DNA of 64,000 nucleotides, taken from the NCBI GenBank assembly GCA_964036275.1, contig OZ038440.1, forward strand, positions 8,531,690 to 8,595,689, in the 5' to 3' direction. Positions 32,201 through 43,300 of this stretch are shown piece after piece; positions within the stretch are counted from its first letter, which is position 1, and each line of letters begins with the position of its first letter. This stretch comes from Litoditis marina (Eukaryota > Nematoda > Chromadorea > Rhabditida > Rhabditidae). A program made the translations under genes and the position numbers. Under the pieces are notes generated by a model. That model worked only from the letters and a program-made list of their open reading frames with translations, was not told the origin of the DNA and did not search any database.

Positions 32201-33578
32201 CCAGTTTTCACATTTAACGAATTTGAAATATAACCAAAAATTACCTCAAAATCATTGGTGATTTCGTTAATGGATGTTATCGCCTGAATCCAGAACTCAA
32301 CGGTTACGCGAACTCCATCATCTCCTCAAAAAGTAGAAAGTATAGTTGAAAAATAAATAAAATTGTCGAATCGCAGCAGATCTGGTTTCGACTCCCCTTT
32401 GCGAGCGTTCTAAGCGCACATTTTCAGAAACAAACTGTCTGTAATAAATTGAGAAGACATTTGCATTGTGTGAAAAATATCAAAGTTCTTATAAAATTGA
32501 ATAAGTTTAATGGTTCCTGCGCTCAATTGTGAACACTTTGTACGTAATACCGCTGGATTAAAGGCTTATTTGAGTTGAACAGCGGCATGACTAAGAGTAT
32601 ACGGGTGCTCGGAACGATTGTTTCGAAGATCAAAACAGCATTTTCTTGAATTTGTGTTTTGGAAGCTCATAACACGAGCAATTTTCGAGACTTTCACTCT
32701 GAATGCTTATAAAGTTCCTAGGTTTCAATTTATATTTTATTACTTCCAGTCCAGAGAAACGTAATAATACAGCGTTTGTAGCTACCACAGCTTATCAAGT
32801 TACAGAACATCACCTAACACTGTTTTACTAAATTGGTTGAGTGAGTGAATCAAGTTAACTTAGAAAAGTTTGATGCTTTTTGTTCCTCTCTGTGCATAAG
32901 CAGCATGCATGCAGAAGTAGTTTGTGGTATTCAGAACAACCTAGTCTTAATACTCTCAGATAACTTTCCAACATGATCGGTGTGTATCCCCCTGGACTAG
33001 AACAATACTGATGACTTCATTTTCTCAACATTACGGTTAACGCTTATTGATTTTTACAAAATACAAATATTTGTACATGTACATTATACGATTCTCGGAA
33101 AACGATATTTTACATTGTCAGATTCTCGGAAAATAATATTTGAATTACATACTGAAAAGTTCCTGTAGTGAATATGGCGACTAAGTTTCGGTCCCTCACT
33201 CAAATAAGTTTGAAATCTAGAACAATATGAGGTTTTTTTCTTCATATTTTCGCCCCGGTCTAAAAACTTTTCGCAATGTATGCTAACTAATCGCGTTCGC
33301 CAAGTATAAGACGTTTAGCGAAAACGTGCGCATGCCACCGGCACGCACTCTCCACGTATTCCAATTCGGAATCACGTACTCGGGATTCGGAACTTGTTGT
33401 ATCCCGTGCCGTTGAGAAGTCTGTCGATGATCTGCGTGTCCCTGGTGCAGTTCTTCATTCGATTCGACTTCGAGGAGGAAGTAGTTTCTTCCTCCTCGGT
33501 CGCAATATTGTAGTCCTTGTCGATTATGACACAAATTACGCTCGACAGGAAAAGGATACATGATAACCGAGATATCAT
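26277..33578 (-). CDS. Cys-loop ligand-gated ion channel subunit, anion-type (nematode ACC-like)
   Basis: Complete, 451 residues, 13 phase-matched exons: 33578-33380, 32324-32245, 31806-31714, 30813-30737, 30203-30155, 29924-29842, 29543-29420, 29022-28910, 28549-28413, 28031-27913, 27513-27386, 26676-26592, 26345-26277. TTTTTCAG just before GGC-ATG suggests a spliced-leader acceptor. Seen: signal peptide ([17 protein letters not shown]), ligand-domain strands ([27 protein letters not shown]), the 13-residue Cys-loop [16 protein letters not shown]1 ([17 protein letters not shown]), M2 preceded by [11 protein letters not shown], the M2-M3 motif [16 protein letters not shown]3, a basic loop and M4 ([14 protein letters not shown]). 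A PAR motif before M2 is the known mark of anion channels. Likeness of the M2-M3 region to acetylcholine-gated chloride channels is from memory, so the ligand is uncertain. The acceptor of exon 3 abuts a MITE. Confidence 0.88.
27241..27370. mobile_element. MITE family C, copy in a Cys-loop receptor intron
   Basis: Begins TTAAAGTAGGACAATTATGT and ends ACATAATCGTCCTTCTT. The interior GTCCTTTGAA and ATTGCAGTTTAGAGAACCG parallel the 7515-7636 copy. Its right end is 15 bp from the donor end of exon 11 (27386). Confidence 0.75.
28060..28253. repeat. Two tandem 97 bp units in a Cys-loop receptor intron
   Basis: Units start ATGTATAGATCAC at 28060 and 28157 and share GTTACGCCACATCTGGCGGA and GTGGCAAACCTCTAACTCAG, with a few substitutions. 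Confidence 0.9.
31810..31979. mobile_element. 170 bp palindromic MITE (family A) at a splice acceptor
   Basis: Termini are AGTACGTATGCTAGAAG and CTTCTAGCATACGTACT, perfect inverted repeats, and the rest of the element is an imperfect palindrome around CCCGGCGGGATG. It has the same length and interior as 50594-50763. On the minus strand the element ends in TACGTACT, followed by CAG and then the first codon of receptor exon 3. Confidence 0.92.
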
Positions 33579-36500
33579 GCCCTGAAAAAGTTCACTAAAC
33601 AGAATGACTTGGGAATTGAACAAGTTGATCACATTAAAAAAACGTGTAATTTACAAGTACTTTAGTTTTATAAGTCATGCTCGAACCAATTAAATTGTGT
33701 ACCTTAGGCACTCTCAAAAGCTCACAACCAGTGTCATTATGGTACAAACATTATTTTGGTGTGATCATATTCGGAGAAGTCAGAAATTAACTGCGGTACA
33801 GTTTGGAAAAAATGTCTTTGACAAAGCCTAAGAACAACGTGGGTATCAAATTTGGAGCAGATGATTTATACAGGTTTGGCACAGTGTTTCTGTGTTGTGC
33901 GTAACCACGCGAGACAATACGATGCCGGTACCATATAGAGAAAAAGCATCACAAAAAAAGTATCGTATTCGTGGAGAATCAGTATTTTTTCATTACCTCA
34001 CTTACAGTGCACTATCTCTCTAAGAATTACGTAGTTTTATCTTTGAACATTACTTTTTACTTTTCCTGGCTTTGTTTCGAACACAACCGTTTCCGTTTCG
34101 TTTTCCGAAGAAAAAAAATTGAAAAAACTTAATTGTGAGATTTGGCATATGAATATCTTGATCTACACATAGTTGAAATGGGACCCAACAAACCTAAAAT
34201 TCAAGCGTAAAAATACAGAACATTACAGTACACAATTGTTTTTCATGTAGAACAGAAAAAAAACGTTTGAAAAACTTCTGTTGAGTAGAAGTCATTTTAC
34301 ACACAGCTCTCTGGATCTAGGGTGAGCAAGCCACGCCCCTTTGCCAGCAAAACATGGAACGTAGATTAATTTGTGATTGGCTAAAGACAACTACAAATTA
34401 GTTCGTTTTCCAATAACTTTTCAGAATACTCGAGTATTGTTCCGTCTCGTGAACGCGAGAGTAATATTTCACGATATCTTCAACTTCCTGAATTCGGAGT
34501 AGGCAGGACAAGTGAACCGCGAAGTTTTATAAACTAACATCAGATAAAATTTGATAGGAAAATATTAGTTAGGGAAGTTAGCTGAACTATGGTTCGGTCT
34601 CCTTCTATATTCTCAAATTGGTATTCGCAACAAACCATGAACTGTTTATGTACATTTGTATCAACATTTTAAAGCTCATTCGTATTTTTGAACGAAATGA
34701 CACCATGGGGTGGTTTTGTGATTTCAATCAAGTGAAAACAAACCGAAAAAAGTAAAGTACAGTAAAGTACACTGCGTTTGTACGTTGATATTTGAGAGCA
34801 CTATCACATCCGTAATAAAGTTTATACGCGTTCAGTCCATCTGTTGATTACACAAAAAATCTTGTAATGCTTCTCAAAAAACAATTTCCCAAACTAATAG
34901 CACTTAGTTAGTAACTGCAAACTATTTGTTAAAACTGTACCTTCAAGCCACATCTACTAATGTGGAAGTCACGTGTATGAACCATGGTTGCACGTTTTGT
35001 TTAGAATTTAGAACTCAAAACACGAAATCGTAGCACTACTATTTTGAACTATGATGTCAGAAGTTTCCTACTTCAAAAGCACCGTGACCTATATGCAAAC
35101 GTGCTTCGGTGAGCATTACTTGTCACGCTCGGTTTAACTAAACAACCGGAAATATGAAATCAGATAGTTATTTGGTTGCCCAAATCCCAAATATCACAAA
35201 TCACTCATAAGTAGTACTCGCAGTAGCTTTTTTATTCAGAAAATGTTTGAATACAAACGTAACGTAACAGCGAAAAACTAACTTTCCGAAACAAAACCTT
35301 ACGTATGTCATCCAAGAATAGTGAAGAGGGTTGAGGTAAATGTCAACTGAAGTTATTAAAATTTGAAAGCCATACTGAAACGTAAGCGACTACATATATA
35401 ATATTTGTCAATTGCAAAATCACGTGAAACATGTTAAACACAGCAGGACTGTGAAACGAGCGATGACAAAGTGCACAATTTCTAATTAGAATGCTAACTT
35501 TACGTGACTATTCGATTCACTTCTAGTATATTTAACTTCTTATACTAGAAACATGCGCTGAAACGTGAAAATGTTATGCAACTCGGTTTGTGAATATGAG
35601 CCAGTGATTGCAGGACAATTACCCAAAAGAACTACTCGTTTCCTCCATGCTTTCCTTATGTACATCATACACACTTGATAAAAAACAAGCTACGGACAGC
35701 ATGTTAAATAGACTATAACTTGCTCATAACGGTGCGTTTATAGCTAAATACACTGGGGCATAAACAGCTGCTACCAAGTGCCCACAATTATTGAAAAAGT
35801 ACACCGAGGAGACCAAGTATTCACCGCATAGCTTTTTTGAGTCCTGGTGTGTTTCGGAAGACAAACATGCTCTGAGGTCCTCATCATTAAAACGCAGATT
35901 TTGGTTTTGAACTTTTTTCAGCTTGTTGATATAAGTGAGGGTAACAACCCGTCCATGAAAATTGCATGACCGATCATCGAGTGATTAGTACTAGCCAAAC
36001 TGTGAAATTTGTAACGATCCCCGTAACAAGAAAGCTTCACTAGTTATTCTGAATTACCTTTCTCAGCAAAACGACATTATTGAATGACTTCAAACTAGAG
36101 TGGGTGTTTACATTAAATTCGATAGAATGATACAATGTAAAAAAGAAACACAAATAAACATAGGAAGTAAGTGTTTGGCAGGTGAAGAAGGTCTAATTAT
36201 CAGGATAACTGCTGTGCTCGCCATGTTGGATCGGGTGGTAATTTATTTATTGACCTGCACTTCAGAAGCAATTAGGATCAACAAGCAGTGTCTTGCCGAG
36301 AGTTGAGAAGAGCTACTACGTCACATCCAGAAATCGCAACGAAAATGCAATTATTCACTGAACTTGATCATGAATCCTGACGTCATACGTGAGATGAGGC
36401 AACACAAGATGACCATGACAATAGCTTTAATTTACGCGGTGAAATTATATTCCAGAATGCCATTTGGTTAAAGTGTAGATAAAATATTGTGACATTAATC

Positions 36501-37910
36501 GAGAATATCGCTCAATCACAACATAGTTTTGTGAGCTTTTTTTAAAAATAAAAACGTGAGAAAACTTGTAATCGTTGAAAAACACACCTTATTTCCAATT
36601 CAAAAACTCATCTGCTCTAAATTTGTCCAATTGAGTATCGGTTCACTACCCAGCCAGAAAAAATGTTTCAGGAATCGCTCTCATCGAAAAAGGTGCGAAA
36701 TAACAAAAAAATCCTAAACCTCATTTTGCCCAGCGCAAATGTTTTAGGTGTCGCCGATACTGAAAGCTGTCAAATATCAGCTAGTGATGTGCAGTTTTCT
36801 CATTTGACTTGACAAAAAACATGTGATTAAAAACACAAACAAAACACAAAATAAGAAAGTTGGGTGAAATTTGATATTTTACACCGTTACTCACAAAATC
36901 ACCTCAATGTGTTCTGAGAACTGAGCAGTAGTCTAGGCTACAAACTACAAGCTACACTTTTTAGCGAACAGTGAACTTTTGTTTGGCGTACGTTTGTCTG
37001 CAACTAGAAGAATGAATACTTTGCTAGAAAGATAATGAGCTAATCATAACGGCAGAGTTGATGAAATGACCACTTTAAATAGAACACATAATTAAAAGGA
37101 CAGCATTGAAGCATACTTTCTCTCTCGAAAATTGAACGAAGCGGCAGTTTTGGTGCCATAATTCTCTTCAAAAATAGTTTTAGAGTATAACATTAATGAG
37201 TAGAATGGCTCAATGATTTAAAAAAAATTTGGAAAGCTAGTAGTATTACTTGGTTTTATGATCTGAATAAAGAAAATGTGACGATTTTCAAGAAGAACGT
37301 TTTCGTCACTATTTCTGAAAGGCAGGCGTATCAATATCAATTTCGAGTGTCACAATGTGACAACGTATCAAAACTTCTGTCACTAGATCGAGGATCGTAA
37401 AACTTAGCCGAACAATCAATATTGCGAACGATACGTGAGTATTTGACTAATTTTACGTAATTGACAGCAATGACTCAAATACATAATACATTTGTGCAAG
37501 AATAGAGTGTATCTAACTGTTTGACGTGAAACTGAGAGAGCCCGACAGGAAAATGACTCAGTCATCAAAAAAGAGCAGTGTTCTTGTCAGATTCTGTTTA
37601 GCTCATATGTTAAATTGTTGAACTGTCTGACCATTTGTGTGTTGAACCCACAACAAGTTGTTTGCCTCACGAGTGCAAACGATATGGGGTTTTCACAGGG
37701 ATGCCAGCGGGGTGGAACGAAAACAGTAGGTTTGAACACAGCAAAAATATGAAACACCGTATGCTTCTGCTAGTTTGGGGCTACTACCACCTGATCTGGA
37801 GGGCAGCTTGACATTACACTCCGGTAACCGATTGGCGCCACATAACAAAAACCATGGACGATCATAAATGAGATGGGCATAAAAACGGAGCAGCTCGTGG
37901 GCCGCAGTAA

Positions 37911-38400
37911 TGAAATCTGTTCCACAAGTACGGCCACTGAATGATTTTGACAAATAAAATCGAATTTTATTTGACCTACAAAGTGATTAACAATCAAGTT
38001 TCATAGATAAGTTACAGTGTGAACCAGTATTGATGTACTGACGTGAAATAATGTATTGAAATCTGATCCACAAGTACGGCCACTGAAGTATTTTGTTAGA
38101 TCAAATCAACTGTTATTTGACCTACAAAGAGATTAACAATCAAATTTCACAAATTAAGTACATTGTGAATCAGTTTTGATGCAATTACGTGGAAGAAAAA
38201 GGTTGAATCTGTTCCACAAGTACGGCCACTGAATGATTTTGTCAGGTCGAATCGACTGTTATTTGACCTCCAAGATCAAAATTACTCAAATTTCATAGAG
38301 TAAGTACATGGGGAACCAGTATTAATGTACTAATGTTAAAGAAACTAATAAAATCTGTTTCAGAAGTGTTTTCACTGAACTTAATTTGATATTGTAATCA
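37911..38400. repeat. Tandem repeat, about 146 bp units, 3 copies plus a partial
   Basis: Units begin near 37911, 38057, 38204 and 38350. Shared words are AATCTGTTCCACAAGTACGG, CCACTGAATGATTTTG, TTATTTGACCTACAAAG and CAGTATTGATGTACT. Divergence grows towards the right end. Confidence 0.85.
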
Positions 38401-39423
38401 TAATGTTTTTTTGAGGAATGTGATCGGCTGAATCAACAAAGGCTCAGTACAATTCACAATTCTTCCAGATTGAATATGTTTCGCGATGATTTGACAAAAA
38501 ACAAACGGAGGTCTTTCAAATTTTTGAAATCACACGTTTCAACTTGGCTCGGTTGGATGCACTAACAAACACCGACTTTTGCTATGTTTTGGGGTTTCTT
38601 TGTTTGTTTCTGTCCGATTAATTGGTGTGAGTGTACTCTATTCTATCAACTCTAGTGCAGCTATAAACTTTTTCAATCAGCGTGTTGTGAATACGCCAGA
38701 GTGAGGTTTGAGTACACTTTGTTCTGTTCTATCGTGGACACCTAAAGTAGAAAGTAGAAATGTGGTTTTTACATATCAAACTTCTCTAAAAAGCAAATTG
38801 GAAATACATTATGGTTCACAAACAATAGGGTGGAAGGCATTGCGTGAACACCACGAACAAATTGTGAGAGTTTACAATAGCTTTAGTCTCGTAACTCACG
38901 TAAAAAAGGAAGACTTAACGTTGTTTTAAGTTACGTTTCGATTTAGATTAAGATGAAGACGACAAAATAATGCCGCTTGTCGTTTATAAGCAACGAAACA
39001 GCACACGCGATTGAGAACTCAAGCACAGTATGCACAGAAGAACGTTTGATGAAGAACAATCAGTATCTGGCCGAAATCTGAACGCACGTCGTATTTGTGA
39101 ATGTTCTGGCTGTTCTATCCTAGCCTGCGTATCCACAAACAGACGCTATTTCTCCGCTCTTCCATTTCAAGGGGTAGCGAATGTCACGAAATCTAGAAAC
39201 GCAAGATCTGGTGCTGTAGCAATATCCCCAAAACTGGTGAGACATCGTGAGTGGAAGCTCATGAGGTCTACTCGCAAGATTCATGAGGAACTGACGGGAT
39301 CCTCGTCAGCTCACCAGTTTTTCGATCAAACTGTGCTGAAAACTGGTCAGCGAAACTGCGTGTTAAGAGTTGGTCGGCTTTTTCCCAAGGAGCTTTCGAG
39401 TTTTTTAAATTACAATGGTTAAC

Positions 39424-39544
39424 CATAGACACCTCATGAGGTAAGCTCGTGAGGTAGCTCGCGAACTAGCTCGTGAGGTGACCTCATAAGGTATGGGGGG
39501 ATTGCTACAGCGCCTGATGAAGGTGCCGGAATGTGCTAGCATAC
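39424..39544. mobile_element. Adjacent MITE fragments (families B and A)
   Basis: CCTCATGAGGTAAGCTCGTG up to GGGGGATTGCTACAGCGCC matches the right part of family B. It is followed at once by GATGAAGGTGCCGGAATGTG and CTAGCATACTTACT, which match the right end of family A, flanked by CAG. One element may have inserted into the other and then been truncated. Confidence 0.65.
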
Positions 39545-40332
39545 TTACTCAGATTCTCACAAGTTGGACCAGCTCAATGATTCACTTCTCTGTTTACTGT
39601 ACTCGATAGTTGATCCTACAGAAATTTTTCATTTAACTCTTTCCGAATATCTCTGTACTAGGTTCACACAGAATCGAACTATGGTTTTAGCGTTCACAGT
39701 TGGAATATAATAATACAATGAACTTATAAAACCAGTTTTTGCTGAATTTCTCGTTGAAGTTGAGCAAAACGCGCCCGAATTTGGGAACGTGAACCAAAAA
39801 ACATATTCCGTAAAGGCTTGCTTCGAAAAGAGCAACAACAAACTCGATCTGTTGGCAGTTGTTTTTATCAAATTCATTCAAAAATAACACAACTGATCAT
39901 TCCGAATTGTAAAGTAAATTAAATAGCGTTGATAAACAATTTTATTCAAATTTTTACACACGCAGAATATGAATTTGAGACCACCGTTCAAGAATAAATG
40001 TATGAACAACAAAGAGAGTAAACCGAGAATCTAGAATTGATTAGAGCTCTGCTAAGTGAAAAATCTATTAACTTTGATTTGTTCAGTGTCGCATTCAAGC
40101 ACAATCACTCGAAACAGGAAAATGAAAAGGCCTGCTGAACTGGAATGTCACATCATAGTATGAAAGAATAGTGGTTATTAGAAGTATGATACAGAGGTAT
40201 GAGCTGAAGACCCAAATTCTGAGAAAATGAGAAAAAAGTGAACTACCATCGAATTGAACACTGAAGAGCAAAACAGCTAAAATAGTAAATGATGGAAAAC
40301 CGAAAAGAAGTCAAAATCAATTTAAACAATAT

Positions 40333-43300
40333 TTATGCACTGGTTTCTCTGTAATTGGGTATTTGTTGAGAACGATACTGGGCCTGAGGACTTGCGCGGT
40401 AGGGCGCGGAAAACTGGGCGGAGCCTCCCATGTTGGGAAACTTCTCGAGAAGGGGCTCTTCGCGGACTCCACGGAAAGCCAACTCGTTACTGCAAGAATT
40501 GACGATGAGGCACAGAATTCTGGGCGTGGCCTAATCACAACCACGACGGACGCCTGCAAGTGTCACAGACAAGCGTGCAAACTGAGGATAGGGTGAATGA
40601 AACCAAATAATAGAACAGAAGACCACACAACTTCCAATTGCTTGTTACTGCATACCATCGTATACTCTACCAATTTAGTTTTTCGAATCATTGTTCTGTT
40701 TCTCTTTTTTCTCTTTCGAGGTTCAGTTATAAATGCTCTTTGCTACAGAAGCGGTAGAATCTGTACATAACTACACACATCAAACGTTCTTTTTAAACGT
40801 TCTTTTCGTGCGGTGTTCGTGAGTTATTTGCAAATTGCTACCGCCTCTGCAAGTAGGTACGTGAGATAGTTAGTATCAGCATTGCACAACGCCCACAACC
40901 ACCACACCGCAAACATAAAGTACACAAGTTAGTTTCATCTGTTGTAGTTTGTCGTAGCAAATTATAGATTATTCATGAAAAAGTGGGGGCCCAACGACTG
41001 TGAGATTTGTCTTCTGCTGTGCGCCCCTTAGACAACTACTCTCAAATGGAGCAGCTACTGCTACAAAAACCGAAAAATACTCATGTATAACTGTTAATTA
41101 CAAACATACAAAAGTCGTAAAATATTTTTTCAAACCTGTAAACTAGAATCTGTGAATAACCGAAAAATAGTAATATACTCAAGTATAACTGTTCATTACA
41201 AACATACAAAAGTCGTAAAATATTTTCTCAAACCTGTAAACTAGAATCTACAAGTCACAGCTGCGAAAGAGAGAACAACTGTTGAATAATATGCCGAACG
41301 TTATAGCACCTAGAATTGAAGTAATGATCAAAAACACCAACCATTGTGCACAAAACCAGGAACTCTATAATTGACTACGTTGAGTTAACATCTGTGATTT
41401 GTAGATTCTAGTTTACAGGTTTGAGAAAATATTTTACGACTTTTGTATGTTTGTAATGAACAGTTATACTTGAGTATATTACTATTTTTCGGTTATTCAC
41501 AGATTCTAGTTTACAGGTTTGAAAAAATATTTTACGACTTTTGTATGTTTGTAATTAACAGTTATACATGAGTATTTTTCGGTTTTTGTAGCAGTAGCTG
41601 CTCCATTTGAGAGTAGTTGTCTAAGGGGCGCACAGCAGAAGACAAATCTCACAGTCGTTGGGCCCCCACTTTTTCATGAATTTTTCTCTTTTTGTTTACA
41701 TGCCGTAGGTATGTAGAGAAGTGGTTTGATCTGTACGGTGCAGATAAAATTGTTTTCTTAATGAACCACTTGCCGAGTATTACTATCATTTGAGAAAAAT
41801 ATGACGTCAACATTGCAGTTCTAAAAACTTACTTTCTGCCCTCTGCTCTTCAGAATCCCAGAATACGTCATGTTTGAATGAAGTTTCATCGTAAATTGAC
41901 CATTTCTAAGAAACTTTCAGCATTCGAAAACATATTTCACGTCAATTTTTGAGAGTTGACCTCATCTGGCCTTCTGATTTCCAGAATAAGTCATATTTAC
42001 ATAAAGTTTTGTCGTTAATATACCATTTTTAAGATATTTTCAGCATTTGAAAATATATGTGACGTCAACTTTGCACTTTTCAAAATCGACTTCATCTGGT
42101 CTCCAGAATCCCAGAAAACATCACTCTCAGATTGAGTTTCACAGTTAATTGACCCTTTCTAAGATATTACCATCGTTTAAAAATATATGTGACGTCAACT
42201 TTGCACTTTTCAAAAATGACGTCATCTGGTCTCCAGAATCCCAGAATACATCACTCTCAGATTGAGTTTCACCGTTAATTGACCCTTTCTAAGATATTAC
42301 CATCGTTTAAAAATGTATGTGACGTCAACTTTGCACTTTTCAAAAATGACGTCATCTGGTCTCCAGAATCCCAGAATACATCACTCTCAGATTGAGTTTC
42401 ACCGTTAATTGACCCTTTCTAAGATATTGCCATCGTTTAAAAATATATGTGACGTCAAATTTGCACTTTTCCAAAATGACGTCATCTTGTCTCCAGAATC
42501 TCAGAATACGTCACTTTTAGATTGAGTTTCTCCGTTGATTGACCCTTTCTAAGATATTACCATCGTTTAAAAATATATGTGACGTCAACTTTGCACTTTT
42601 CAAAAATGACGTCATCTGGTCTCCAGAATCTCAGAATACGTCACTTTTAGATTGAGTTTCTCCGTTGATTGACCCTTTCTAAGATATTACCATCGTTTAA
42701 AAATATATGTGACGTCAACTTTGCACTTTTCAAAAATGACGTCATCCGGTCTCCAGAATCCCAGAATACATCACTCTCAGATTGAGTTTCACCGTTAATT
42801 GACCCTTTCTAAGATATTACTATCGTTTGAAAATATATGTGACGTCAACTTTGCACTTTTCAAAATCGACGTCATCTGGTCTCCAGAATCCCAGAATAAA
42901 TCACTCTCAGATTGAGTTTCACCGTTAATTGACCCTTTCTAAGATATTACCATCGTTTAAAAATATATGTGACGTCAACTTTGCACTTTTCAAAAATGAC
43001 GTCATCTGGTCTCCAGAATCCCAGAATACATCACTCTCAGATTGAGTTTCACCGTTAATTGACCCTTTCTAAGATATTACCATCGTTTAAAAATGTATGT
43101 GACGTCAACTTTGCACTTTTCAAAAATGACGTCATCTGGTCTCCAGAATCCCAGAATACATCACTCTCAGATTGAGTTTCACCGTTAATTGACCCTTTCT
43201 AAGATATTGCCATCGTTTAAAAATATATGTGACGTCAAATTTGCACTTTTCAAAAATGACGTCATCTTGTCTCCAGAATCTCAGAATACGTCACTTTTAG

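Larger units (their letters stand above)
33579..40332. other. Long intergenic region (about 6.7 kb), no gene recognised
   Basis: Between the 5' end of the minus-strand receptor and the 3' end of the minus-strand Clc-like gene. AT-rich. It contains a short tandem array (37911-38400) and MITE fragments (39424-39544). Open frames at 37693-37997, 38708-38929 and 39030-39422 lack splice or family support. Confidence 0.55.

Noticed and set aside
37693..37997. Minus-strand open frames of 75-86 codons
   Set aside because: No recognisable domain, and they border a decaying tandem repeat. No splice partner was found.
39030..39422. 130-codon plus-strand open frame
   Set aside because: It overlaps MITE-like sequence (CTCATGAGG motifs) and has no family resemblance.
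40363..40596. Plus-strand open frame and a second minus-strand frame over a GC-richer patch
   Set aside because: The patch is better explained as the minus-strand last exon of the Clc-like gene in a different frame.
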